A stretch of DNA of 64,000 bases, from assembly GCA_900016675.1 (NCBI GenBank), contig LN483070.1, positions 744,001-808,000 of the forward strand. Direction: 5' to 3'. Of this stretch, positions 36,464 through 46,089 are shown one piece after another. Under the pieces are notes generated by a model. It saw only the letters and a list, made by a program, of their open reading frames with translations, was not told the DNA's origin and ran no database searches. Position 1 is the first letter of the stretch. Each line of letters starts with the position of its first letter. Source of the stretch: Arthrobacter saudimassiliensis. Its GTDB lineage: Bacteria; Actinomycetota; Actinomycetes; Actinomycetales; Micrococcaceae. Made by a program: the position numbers and the translations under genes.

Positions 36464-37818
36464 GCCCGGACAAGTCCACCACAAGTGGGCAGACACCAGA
36501 CCGCAGCACATCGGCTGCCGACGAGGTGCGCCTGGAGATGGCCGCCGAAACCGCCGGCGGGCTGCTGGCGGCGCCGGCCGCCGCCGTCGGCGCCACCGTC
36601 ACGCCGGAGCCCGACGCCCCCCGCGGCCTGCTCGAGCGCATCGTCACCGGCAGCGCGCTGGTTTCGGTGCTGTCCGTGCTGATGGCGCTGGTGGTGGGCG
36701 GCATCCTGATCGCCCTGACCAACGAAGAGGCCACCGAGGCCGCCGGATACCTGTTCGCACGCCCCGGCGACTTCTTCGGCGCCGCCTGGGACGCCGCCGC
36801 GGGAGCCTACTACTCGCTGTTCCAGGGCTCGATCATCAACCTGGAGGCTGACACCTTCACCCGGATGATCTATCCGCTGACCCAGACGCTCACCACGGCC
36901 ACCCCGCTGATCTGCGCCGGCCTCGGCGTTGCCCTGGCCTTCCGCGCCGGACTGTTCAACATCGGCGCCCAGGGCCAGATCGTCATGGGCGCCGCGCTGG
37001 CTGCCTGGGTCGGCTTCACCTGGCAGCTGCCCTTCGGCCTGCACCTGCTGCTGGTGATCATCGCCGGCCTGCTGGGCGGGGCCATCTGGGGCGGCATCGC
37101 CGGCCTGCTCAAGGCCCGCACCGGCGCGCACGAGGTGATCGTCACGATCATGCTCAACTACGTCGCGATCCAGCTGGTGGCCTTCCTGCTCACCACCCCC
37201 GGCTTCCAGCGGGAGGGGTCGAACAACCCGATCAGCCCCCAGCTGAACGACACCGCCATGTTCCCCAAGCTGCTGGGCGAGAGCTTCCGCCTGCACTGGG
37301 GCTTCGTGCTGGCCATCCTCGCCACCGTCTTCGTCTGGTGGCTGCTGAACCGGTCCACGGTCGGCTTCGAGCTGCGCGCCGTCGGCGCCAACCCCGACGC
37401 CGCCCGCAACGCCGGGATCAGCACCACCAAGGGCTACGTGGTGGTCATGCTCATTGCCGGCGCGCTCTCCGGCCTGGCCGGCGTCTCCCAGGTCTCCGGC
37501 ACCGAACGCGTGCTCACCAGCGAGGTGGCGGCGAGCTTCGGCTTCGACGCCATCACCGTCGCCCTGCTGGGCCGCTCCACCCCGTGGGGCACGTTCGCGG
37601 CCGGCCTGCTGTTCGGCGCCTTCCGCGCCGGCGGCGTGGCCATGCAGACCAACACCGGCACCAGCATCGACATTGTCCTGGTGGTGCAGTCCCTGATCGT
37701 GCTGTTCATCGCGGCTCCGCCGCTGGTGCGCTCCCTGTTCAGGATCCCGCCGCCCGGTGCGTTCCGCACCACCCGCAAGCGCACCGATGCCGCTGAAGCA
37801 GCCGGAGGAGCAGCATGA
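36460..37818 (+). CDS. nucleoside ABC importer permease 1
   Basis: A 452-aa BPD_transp_2-type permease. A polar, Pro/Ala-rich cytoplasmic N-terminus (about 60 residues) precedes eight or more hydrophobic segments. It shows LAFRAGLFNIGAQGQI near residue 163 and GVSQVSGTER in the mid-C-terminal part, matching YufP-type permeases. It starts at a GTG overlapping the ATPase stop. Confidence 0.92.
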   Translation: MSPDKSTTSGQTPDRSTSAADEVRLEMAAETAGGLLAAPAAAVGATVTPEPDAPRGLLERIVTGSALVSVLSVLMALVVGGILIALTNEEATEAAGYLFARPGDFFGAAWDAAAGAYYSLFQGSIINLEADTFTRMIYPLTQTLTTATPLICAGLGVALAFRAGLFNIGAQGQIVMGAALAAWVGFTWQLPFGLHLLLVIIAGLLGGAIWGGIAGLLKARTGAHEVIVTIMLNYVAIQLVAFLLTTPGFQREGSNNPISPQLNDTAMFPKLLGESFRLHWGFVLAILATVFVWWLLNRSTVGFELRAVGANPDAARNAGISTTKGYVVVMLIAGALSGLAGVSQVSGTERVLTSEVAASFGFDAITVALLGRSTPWGTFAAGLLFGAFRAGGVAMQTNTGTSIDIVLVVQSLIVLFIAAPPLVRSLFRIPPPGAFRTTRKRTDAAEAAGGAA

Positions 37819-39101
37819 GCACCGCCACCACCACATCCTCCGCACCGGCGCCCGAGGCCGCCGTCGTCCGCAGCTGGAAGACCCCCATCCTGCTCGGCGT
37901 GCTGGCTCTGCTGGGCCTGGCCGGCTTCGCCCTGGGCGCCCCGGACACCGATGTCACCTTCCGCCTGACCGACCCCAACGCCGCGCTCACCCTGCCGGAC
38001 CTGGTGTTCTCCGCCGCAGCGTTCGGCTGGGCCGCGGCCGTGGTCCTGGTGCTGGCGGCGGCCTGGGCCTTCGTGCTGGTCCGCAGCGGCCGCCGGATCC
38101 CGATCTGGCTGCCGGTCATCTTCGGCGTGGTGTTCGTCGCCGCGTTCCTGTCCTGGGCCGTCGGCAGCGCCAACACCCCCAACGTGGCCCTGTACGGGCT
38201 GCTCGCCGGGTCCATCTCGCTGGCCATTCCGCTGATCTTCGGCTCGCTTTCCGGCGTGCTGTGCGAGCGTGCCGGCGTGGTGAACATCGCCATCGAGGGC
38301 CAGCTGCTCTTCGGCGCCTTCGCCGCCGCGGTGGCCGGCACGGTCTCCGGCAACGCGTTCGTGGGCCTGCTCGCCGCGGCTGTGGCCGGCGTGCTGGTGT
38401 CCCTGGTGCTGGCCGTGTTCAGCATCAAGTACATCGTCAACCAGGTGATCGTCGGCGTGGTGCTGAACGTCCTGGTCTCCGGCCTGACCGGGTTCCTGTT
38501 CTCCACCGTGCTCAGCGCCAACCAGTCCGGGCTGAACTCGGCGCCCCGGCTGCCCAACATCCGGATCCCGTTCCTGGCCGACATCCCCATCCTGGGCCCG
38601 ATCCTGTTCGACCAGTCGCTGATCGGCTACCTGATGTACTTCGCGGTCGCGGCGATCTGGTTCGGGCTCTTCCACACCCGCTGGGGCCTGCGCACCCGCG
38701 CGGTGGGCGAGCACCCGAAGGCCGCCGACACCCTGGGCGTGAACGTGAACCGCACCCGGTTCACGAACGTGCTCATGGCCGGCGCGGTGGCCGGCATCGG
38801 CGGTTCGTTCTTCACCCTGGTCTCGGTCTCCAGCTTCGGCCGGGACATGACCGGCGGCCAGGGGTACATCGCCCTCGCCGCCCTGATCCTGGGCCGCTGG
38901 AACCCGCTCGGCGCCGTGGCCGCGGCGCTGCTGTTCGGCTTCGCCACGAACCTGCAGTACGTGCTCGGGCTGCTCGGCACCTCGGTGCCCAGCCAGTTCC
39001 TGGCCATGCTGCCCTACGTGGTGACGATCTTCGCCGTCGCCGGCGTCGTGGGCCGCTCCCGCGGTCCGGCGGCCAGCGGCGTGCCGTACATCAAGGGATA
39101 A
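37815..39101 (+). CDS. nucleoside ABC importer permease 2
   Basis: A 428-aa permease, the YufQ-like partner of the preceding gene, with about ten hydrophobic segments. It shows CERAGVVNIAIEGQLLFGA near residue 155 and LILGRWNPLGA near 360. The ATG overlaps the previous stop by 4 nt. Together the operon would import nucleosides that cdd and deoA then break down. Confidence 0.92.
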   Translation: MSTATTTSSAPAPEAAVVRSWKTPILLGVLALLGLAGFALGAPDTDVTFRLTDPNAALTLPDLVFSAAAFGWAAAVVLVLAAAWAFVLVRSGRRIPIWLPVIFGVVFVAAFLSWAVGSANTPNVALYGLLAGSISLAIPLIFGSLSGVLCERAGVVNIAIEGQLLFGAFAAAVAGTVSGNAFVGLLAAAVAGVLVSLVLAVFSIKYIVNQVIVGVVLNVLVSGLTGFLFSTVLSANQSGLNSAPRLPNIRIPFLADIPILGPILFDQSLIGYLMYFAVAAIWFGLFHTRWGLRTRAVGEHPKAADTLGVNVNRTRFTNVLMAGAVAGIGGSFFTLVSVSSFGRDMTGGQGYIALAALILGRWNPLGAVAAALLFGFATNLQYVLGLLGTSVPSQFLAMLPYVVTIFAVAGVVGRSRGPAASGVPYIKG

Positions 39102-39184
39102 CCGCAGGCGGGACCGGCGGCCGGGCAACCGGCAGCCGGTCCCGCTGCGCATTGCGGCCGTTCCGGCCGCGAGGGAAGGAAACC

Positions 39185-39601
39185 ATGACCGAGAACACCC
39201 CCGCCGTGGACTGGGACGTGCTCCTGGAGCACGCCCGCGCCGCCCTGGCGCACGCCTACGTGCCCTACTCCAAGTACCCGGTCGGCGCCGCCGCCCTCAC
39301 CGAGGACGGCCGGATCGTCTCCGGCTGCAACGTCGAGAACGCCTCCTACGGGCTGACCCTGTGCGCCGAGTGCTCGCTGATCAGCCAGCTCAACATGACC
39401 GGCGGCGGCCGGCTCGCAGCGTTCACCTGCGTGGACGGCGAAGGGGCCGTCCTGACGCCGTGCGGACGCTGCCGCCAGCTGCTGTACGAATTCCGTGCCC
39501 CGGGAATGCAGCTGCTCACCGTCAGCGGCATCCGCAGCATGGACGAGGTCCTGCCCGACGCCTTCGGCCCCCAGCATCTGGAAGGAAACACCCCCGCATG
39601 A
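39185..39601 (+). CDS. cdd: cytidine deaminase
   Basis: Deaminates (deoxy)cytidine to (deoxy)uridine. The 138-aa small tetrameric-type enzyme has SGCNVENASYG near residue 46 (catalytic Glu just after the first zinc Cys region) and PCGRCRQLL near 97 with two zinc Cys. A GAGGGAAGGAA site precedes the ATG. The stop overlaps deoA by 4 nt. It processes nucleosides delivered by the transporter upstream. Confidence 0.96.
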   Translation: MTENTPAVDWDVLLEHARAALAHAYVPYSKYPVGAAALTEDGRIVSGCNVENASYGLTLCAECSLISQLNMTGGGRLAAFTCVDGEGAVLTPCGRCRQLLYEFRAPGMQLLTVSGIRSMDEVLPDAFGPQHLEGNTPA

Positions 39602-40887
39602 ACCCCAAGGACTTTGACGCCGTCGACATCATCCGCACCAAGCGCGACGGCGGGACCCTCAGCCCCGAAGCCATCGACTGGACCATCGACGCCTACACCC
39701 GCGGCACCATTGCCGACGAGCAGATGGCCGCACTGAACATGGCGATCCTGCTGCGCGGCATGGACCGCGCCGAGATCTCCCGCTGGACGGCCGCGATGAT
39801 CGCCTCCGGGGAGCGGATGGACTTCTCCTCGCTGGGCAAGCCCACCGCCGACAAGCACTCCACCGGCGGCGTGGGGGACAAGATCACCCTGCCGCTGGCA
39901 CCGCTGGTCGCCGTCTTCGGCGTCGCCGTTCCGCAGCTCTCCGGCCGCGGCCTCGGCCACACCGGCGGCACCCTGGACAAGCTCGAGGCCATCCCCGGCT
40001 GGCGGGCCGAGCTGTCCAACGATGAGCTGATGCGCCAGCTGTCCGACGTCGGCGCCGTGATCTGCGCGGCGGGCGCCGGACTCGCCCCCGCGGACAAGAA
40101 GCTCTACGCCCTGCGCGACGTCACCGGCACCGTCGAAGCGATTCCGCTGATCGCCTCCTCGATCATGAGCAAGAAGATCGCCGAGGGCACCGACTCGCTG
40201 GTGCTGGACGTGAAGGTCGGCTCCGGCGCCTTCATGAAGGACGAGGCGCGCGCCCGCGAGCTCGCCGAGACCATGGTGGCGCTGGGCACCGACGCCGGGG
40301 TGCGCACCGTGGCGCTGCTGACCGACATGTCCACCCCGCTGGGCCTGACGGCGGGCAACGCGATCGAGGTCGAGGAGTCCGTCGAGGTGCTGGCCGGCGG
40401 CGGACCCGAGGACGTCGTCGAGCTCACCGTCCGCCTGGCCGAGGAGATGCTGGCCGCCGCCGGCCGGCCTGACGCCGACCCGGCCGCGGCGCTGAAGGAC
40501 GGACGGGCCATGGACGTCTGGCGGCGGATGATCGCCGCCCAGGGCGGCGACCCGGACGCCAAGCTGCCCGTGGCGAAGGAATCCGAAACCATCTACGCGC
40601 CCGCCGACGGCGTCCTGGTGGAACTCGACGCCCTCGCCGTGGGCGTCGCGGCCTGGCGCCTTGGCGCCGGCCGGGCCCGCAAGGAGGACGCCGTGCAGGC
40701 CGGTGCCGGCGTGCGCATGCACGCCAAGCCCGGGGCCACGGTCCGGGCGGGAGAGCCGCTGATGACGCTGCTGACCGACACGCCCGAGAAGTTCGACCGC
40801 GCCAAGGAGGCCCTGGCCGACGCCGTCACCATCGCTCCCGAGGGCTCGCGCAGCGGCCGCCGGCTGGTCATCGACCGCATCGCCTAG
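39598..40887 (+). CDS. deoA: thymidine / pyrimidine-nucleoside phosphorylase
   Basis: Phosphorolyses thymidine or other pyrimidine nucleosides to base and (deoxy)ribose-1-phosphate. The 429-aa protein has GKPTADKHSTGGVGDKITL near residue 79 (phosphate and substrate binding), SGRGLGHTGGTLDKLEAIPG (split: SGRGLGHTGG and TLDKLE) near 115 and VKVGSGAFMK near 204. It overlaps cdd by 4 nt. It completes a salvage line of uptake, deamination and phosphorolysis. Confidence 0.95.
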   Translation: MNPKDFDAVDIIRTKRDGGTLSPEAIDWTIDAYTRGTIADEQMAALNMAILLRGMDRAEISRWTAAMIASGERMDFSSLGKPTADKHSTGGVGDKITLPLAPLVAVFGVAVPQLSGRGLGHTGGTLDKLEAIPGWRAELSNDELMRQLSDVGAVICAAGAGLAPADKKLYALRDVTGTVEAIPLIASSIMSKKIAEGTDSLVLDVKVGSGAFMKDEARARELAETMVALGTDAGVRTVALLTDMSTPLGLTAGNAIEVEESVEVLAGGGPEDVVELTVRLAEEMLAAAGRPDADPAAALKDGRAMDVWRRMIAAQGGDPDAKLPVAKESETIYAPADGVLVELDALAVGVAAWRLGAGRARKEDAVQAGAGVRMHAKPGATVRAGEPLMTLLTDTPEKFDRAKEALADAVTIAPEGSRSGRRLVIDRIA

Positions 40888-40915
40888 GGAGGCAACGGCG
40901 GCATCCCCAGCGGTC

Positions 40916-40958
40916 TGGTTTCCGCGGATTTCCACACTCCGGAAATCCGCGGAAACCA
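40916..40958 (+). terminator. strong hairpin after deoA
   Basis: A perfect 18-bp stem (TGGTTTCCGCGGATTTCC with its complement) and a 7-nt loop; GGCATC and GATGCC outside can extend it. It is relatively AT-rich for this genome. Confidence 0.75.
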
Positions 40959-41015
40959 AACAGATGCCGGCGTCGTTGGACGAGTCAGACCCCCAGCACT
41001 AGGAGCGCCGCCCCA

Positions 41016-41720
41016 TTGGACGTCCTGAACGCCTTGATGGACAGCATCAACACCTTCGTCCTTACCCATGCCGGCCAGCCGTGGGTGTACGCGGTGCTCT
41101 TCGCCGGGTGCCTGATCGACGGGTTCTTCCCGCCGGTGCCCAGCGAGTCGCTCGTGGTGGGCCTGGCCGCACTGGTCTACGCCGCGGACGGGCCGAACGC
41201 GTGGGCGATCTTCGGCGTGGCGGCGGCCGGGGCGTTCCTGGGTGACAACCTGGCGTACGCCATCGGCCGCGGCATCGGCACCGACCGCTGGCGCTGGATG
41301 CGCAGCCCGCGCATGCAGCGCGGCATCGTCTGGGCCCGGCGGGAGCTGGACCGCCGCGCAGTGTCGCTGATCCTCGTGGCACGCTTCATCCCCATCGGCC
41401 GGGTCGTCGTGAACCTGGGCGCCGGGGCCACGCGCTATCCACGCACCTGGTTCATTCCCCTCACCGGCTTCTCCGCCCTCGCCTGGGCCGGATACAGCAC
41501 CGCCATCGGGGTGCTCGCCGGGGCATGGTTCAAGGACAATCAGCTGCTGGGCGTGGTGGTGGCCGTCGCGGTCGCCCTGGTCCTGGGCGTGCTGATCGAC
41601 AAGCTGATCAGCAGGCTGCGCGGCGCCACGCCGATGCACCCGGCCAGCCCGGCCGAAGAGGGGGCAGGGCCGGCCGACGAGGCCGCGGGACGCTCCGGCA
41701 TGGACGGACGCACCCGGTAG
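41016..41720 (+). CDS. DedA (SNARE-associated / VTT) family membrane protein
   Basis: A 234-aa protein with about five hydrophobic segments. It has the DedA core FFPPVPSE(S)LV near residue 37 and FIPIGRVVVNLGAGATR near residue 130, with the conserved Arg residues. DedA proteins act in membrane lipid recycling, for example undecaprenyl-phosphate flipping. The TTG at 41016 follows AGGAG at 10 nt spacing; ATG 41037 is an alternative. Confidence 0.9.
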   Translation: MDVLNALMDSINTFVLTHAGQPWVYAVLFAGCLIDGFFPPVPSESLVVGLAALVYAADGPNAWAIFGVAAAGAFLGDNLAYAIGRGIGTDRWRWMRSPRMQRGIVWARRELDRRAVSLILVARFIPIGRVVVNLGAGATRYPRTWFIPLTGFSALAWAGYSTAIGVLAGAWFKDNQLLGVVVAVAVALVLGVLIDKLISRLRGATPMHPASPAEEGAGPADEAAGRSGMDGRTR

Positions 41721-41731
41721 GACCGCTCCCG

Positions 41732-41737
41732 TAGAGT
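41732..41737 (+). promoter_or_regulatory. -10 box of a leaderless add transcript (TAGAGT)
   Basis: TAGAGT, 6 nt, then GTG at 41744. The GGAG in the spacer is too close to serve as a normal ribosome binding site. Confidence 0.6.
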
Positions 41738-41743
41738 GGAGCT

Positions 41744-42901
41744 GTGACTGAGCCTCTTACCTCCGAAAACACCGCCTCCGCCGCCGGCCTGGACATCCGC
41801 TCGCTGCCGAAGGTGTCCCTGCACGACCATCTCGACGGCGGCCTGCGCCCGGCCACCATCATCGAGCTGGCCGCGGCCGTCGGCCACGACCTTCCCTCCA
41901 CCGACCCGGTCGCGCTCGGCCAGTGGTTCCGCGACTCCGCGGACTCCGGCTCCCTGGTGCGCTACCTCGAAACCTTCGACCACACCATCGCGGTGATGCA
42001 GACCCGCGACGGCCTGATCCGCGTGGCCCGCGAGTTCGTCGAGGACCTGGCCGAGGACGGCGTCGTCTACGGCGAAGTCCGCTGGGCGCCCGAGCAGCAC
42101 CTGCGCGGCGGCCTGAGCCTGGACGAAGCGGTCGAGGCCGTGCAGGAGGGCCTGGAACAGGGCGTGGAGGCAGCCGAGCAGCAGGGCAGGCTGATCCAGG
42201 TCGGGCAGCTGATCACCGCCATGCGGCACGCCGACCGGGCCATGGAGATCGCTGAACTGGCCGTCCGGCACCGCGACCGCGGCGTCGTCGGCTTCGACAT
42301 CGCCGGCGCCGAGGACGGCTTCCCGCCCTCGCGCTTCAAGGACGCCTTCACCTACCTGGCCGAGCAGCAGTTCCCCGCCACCGTGCACGCCGGCGAGGCC
42401 GCCGGCGTCGAGTCCATCGTGGACGCGCTCGTGCACGGCCGGGCGCTGCGCCTGGGCCACGGCGTGCGCATCGCCGAGGACATCGAGGTGGACTTCGAGG
42501 ACGAGGAGCTGACGGCGCAGGAGCAGAACGCCGACGTCGGCATGGTCACCCTGGGCCGGGTCGCCGCCTGGGTGCGGGACCGGGGCATCGCCCTGGAGAT
42601 CTGCCCGTCCTCGAACCTGCAGACCGGCGCCGTGTCCGGCTTCGGCGAGAGCATCTACGAGCACCCGATCGACCTGCTGTTCCAGACCGGATTCCAGGTC
42701 ACGGTGAACACCGACAACCGCCTGATGAGCGGCGTCAGCCTCACCGACGAATTCGAACTGCTCGTCGAGACCTTCGACTACGACCTCGACGACATCCTCG
42801 AGCTGACCATGAACGCCGTCAACGCCGCGTTCCTGCCGCTGGAGGAGCGCGAGGTGCTGGCCGCGTACATCACCGAAGGGTTCACCGCTGCCCGCGGCTG
42901 A
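41744..42901 (+). CDS. add: adenosine deaminase
   Basis: Converts adenosine to inosine for purine salvage. The 385-aa protein has LHDHLDGGLRP near residue 27 (zinc His), VGFDIAGAEDGFP near 183, the third zinc-site HAGEAAG near 214, RLGHGVRI near 240 and VTVNTDNRLMSG near 325 (zinc Asp). It lies downstream of the nucleoside uptake and pyrimidine salvage genes, separated by DedA. The last 14 nt overlap the likely mazG start. Confidence 0.95.
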   Translation: MTEPLTSENTASAAGLDIRSLPKVSLHDHLDGGLRPATIIELAAAVGHDLPSTDPVALGQWFRDSADSGSLVRYLETFDHTIAVMQTRDGLIRVAREFVEDLAEDGVVYGEVRWAPEQHLRGGLSLDEAVEAVQEGLEQGVEAAEQQGRLIQVGQLITAMRHADRAMEIAELAVRHRDRGVVGFDIAGAEDGFPPSRFKDAFTYLAEQQFPATVHAGEAAGVESIVDALVHGRALRLGHGVRIAEDIEVDFEDEELTAQEQNADVGMVTLGRVAAWVRDRGIALEICPSSNLQTGAVSGFGESIYEHPIDLLFQTGFQVTVNTDNRLMSGVSLTDEFELLVETFDYDLDDILELTMNAVNAAFLPLEEREVLAAYITEGFTAARG

Positions 42902-43667
42902 GCCGGCCGACGGCCTGGGCGGGCGCTTCGAGCGCCTCGCCCGGGTCATCGCCGACCTGCGCACGCACTGCCCGTGGACCCGGCAGCTGGACCACCGGTC
43001 GCTGCTCGAGTACCTCGTCGAGGAAGCCTACGAGGTGGTGGAGCAGGTCGAAACCGGCGCGACCGGCAGTCAGGACGCAGCGGGCTTCCGCAGCGAACTG
43101 GGCGACGTGCTGCTGCAGGTGCTGCTGCACGCGCGGATCCAGGAGGAGGCCGGGCACTTCGGCGTCGGGGACGTGGTGGACGCGCTCACGGAGAAGATGA
43201 TCCGCCGCAACCCGCACGTGTTCACCCCCGACGGCGCCGTCCGCGGCGGCATCCCGCAGGACCCGGCCGAAATCGAACGGGCCTGGGACGCCGCCAAGCG
43301 CACCGAGGCACCCGGACGGAACGTCTTCGACGGCGTCCCGGGTTCGCTTCCGGCCCTGCTGCTGGCGGCAAAGGTGCAGTCCAGGGCCCGCCGTGCCGGC
43401 GTGCCGGTGCCGGCATGGACCCCGCCGGGGCCGGCGGAGGACGAAGCGGCCCCGCCCCGCCGGACGCCCGACGGCGCGCGCCGCTGGGCGGACGAGGACC
43501 AGCTGGGCGACGAGCTGTTCGAGCTGGTCCGCCGGGCCGCGGAGCAGGGGCTGGATCCGGAGGCGGCCCTGCGCTCGGCCGTCCGCCGCTTCACCGCCGC
43601 CGCGGGCGGGAGCGGCGGGCCGCTTCCCGGCGACGGAGCCTCGCATCACGGGGACCCATTGGCGTAA
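42888..43667 (+). CDS. mazG: MazG-like nucleoside triphosphate pyrophosphohydrolase, probable CTG start
   Basis: A 259-aa, two-block MazG protein that hydrolyses NTPs, including damaged ones, to NMPs. The first core reads LEYLVEEAYEVVEQVE, with RSELGDVLLQVLLHARI supplying the second acidic motif. The C-terminal half has a second, degenerate unit around DQLGDELFELV. Between the in-frame stop at 42810 and GTG 43035 there is no ATG, GTG or TTG, and starting at 43035 would delete the catalytic EYLVEEAYE block. CTG 42888 lies 7 nt after GAAGGG, and starting there gives the expected N-terminus. It overlaps the add stop. Confidence 0.8.
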   Translation: MPAAEPADGLGGRFERLARVIADLRTHCPWTRQLDHRSLLEYLVEEAYEVVEQVETGATGSQDAAGFRSELGDVLLQVLLHARIQEEAGHFGVGDVVDALTEKMIRRNPHVFTPDGAVRGGIPQDPAEIERAWDAAKRTEAPGRNVFDGVPGSLPALLLAAKVQSRARRAGVPVPAWTPPGPAEDEAAPPRRTPDGARRWADEDQLGDELFELVRRAAEQGLDPEAALRSAVRRFTAAAGGSGGPLPGDGASHHGDPLA

Positions 43668-43674
43668 AGGGAGC

Positions 43675-43702
43675 TTACGGGGTGGGCTGCGTCAACTAGG
43701 CT
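43675..43702 (+). promoter_or_regulatory. putative eno promoter
   Basis: TTACGG (43675-43680) and TAGGCT (43697-43702) lie 16 nt apart, about 75 nt before the eno start. Confidence 0.5.
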
Positions 43703-43726
43703 GGGAGCAGACAGCGTGGTCCCTGA

Positions 43727-45058
<1,332 letters not shown>

Positions 45059-45066
45059 CGCACCGG

Positions 45067-45109
45067 GGCCGCCGGGTACCCTCGAAGGGAGGGTACCCGG
45101 CGGCCTTTT
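45067..45109 (+). terminator. rho-independent terminator after eno
   Basis: A perfect 17-bp stem (GGCCGCCGGGTACCCTC with its complement), a 5-nt loop and a TTTT tail: the most classical terminator in the window. Confidence 0.93.
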
Positions 45110-45171
45110 GCGTATCCGCCGCACCTCCCGCCGGCCGGCAGGCGGCCGACGGCCCAGCGCAGAGGAGTTCC

Positions 45172-45930
45172 ATGTCCACCCGACGGCCCAAAGTGCCCCG
45201 GCAGCCGGCGGCAGCGTCCCACCGGCCGGAACCCGGCGCACCGGCCCGCCCCCGGCCGCCCGCCGGTGCCGACGTCCGGCGCGCCAAGGCCGCTGCGGAG
45301 GGCCCGGCGGAGGGCGCCGGTACGGGCCGGGATCCGCAGCCGGAACGGACGGCGGGCACCGGGCGCGGCGGCCGTCCGCGCGGCACGGACACGCCGGCAG
45401 CCGGGCGTGCGGCGCGGAGCGAGGAACGGTCCCGCCGCAGGGCCGAAGCCAGGGCGGAGCTCGAAGGGGCCATCCGCACCGGCGTGGACGGATCCGGGCC
45501 GAAGGCCCCCTCGGGCGGCGCGGGCGTCCAGGACAGCGACTTCCGGCCCGTTCCGGCCAAGGCCTTTTCCGGGCGGCTGCTGGCGCTGGGGCTGGTGATG
45601 CTGGCCATCACGGTGCTGCTGGCGCCGTCGGTGCACACGTGGGCCCAGCAGCGCAGCGAAATCGCCGCCCTGGAAGCCGAGATCGCCGCCGCCCGGGCCG
45701 AGCAGGAAGGCCTCGAACACCAGCTGGAGCGCTGGGAGGATCCCGCCTTCGTCCGGCAGCAGGCACGGGACCGCATTTTCCTGGTCCTGCCGGGAGACCG
45801 CACCTACCTGGTCAAGGGCGAGGACGGGGTCCAGGCCGTGGAGCAGGACGCCGCGGCGCAGGAAGCCGAGGACCTGCAGTGGGTGGATGAGCTCTGGGAA
45901 TCGGTCCGCCAGGCGGCCACTGCTCCCTGA
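45172..45930 (+). CDS. septum formation initiator family protein (FtsB/DivIC-like)
   Basis: A 252-aa bitopic protein. The N-terminal ~130 residues are Arg/Pro/Ala/Gly-rich and probably disordered and cytoplasmic. One transmembrane helix lies at about 140-158. A heptad-patterned coiled coil follows (about 163-190), then the DivIC motif DPAFVRQQARDRIFLVLPGD near 195. Such proteins join FtsL and FtsQ in the divisome. The position after eno is conserved in actinobacteria. The ATG follows GAGGAG. Confidence 0.9.
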   Translation: MSTRRPKVPRQPAAASHRPEPGAPARPRPPAGADVRRAKAAAEGPAEGAGTGRDPQPERTAGTGRGGRPRGTDTPAAGRAARSEERSRRRAEARAELEGAIRTGVDGSGPKAPSGGAGVQDSDFRPVPAKAFSGRLLALGLVMLAITVLLAPSVHTWAQQRSEIAALEAEIAAARAEQEGLEHQLERWEDPAFVRQQARDRIFLVLPGDRTYLVKGEDGVQAVEQDAAAQEAEDLQWVDELWESVRQAATAP

Positions 45931-46012
45931 CGGCAGGCCCCGCGAAGGCTGCGCCGCCCGCGGAAGATCGTGGCGGCCCCGGGAGAAGGCATCCCGAGGC
46001 GCCGGGCCGAAG

Positions 46013-46018
46013 TAATCT
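46013..46018 (+). promoter_or_regulatory. putative -10 (TAATCT) for the DUF501-Ppx gene
   Basis: TAATCT fits the -10 pattern and lies about 72 nt before the start codon. A short GCGCC/GGCGC hairpin with TTTT in its loop lies in the leader. Confidence 0.45.
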
Positions 46019-46089
46019 GGTAGCTGCGCCTTTTCGGCGCGCCCTGTTCCCACCCGGGCCGCAACGGCCCCCAGGAAGGATGCCCCGGC

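Noticed and set aside
42888-42901. Programmed frameshift fusing add to mazG
   Set aside because: No slippery sequence or stimulatory structure was recognised at the overlap, both domains look complete, and a CTG start with a ribosome binding site explains the arrangement.
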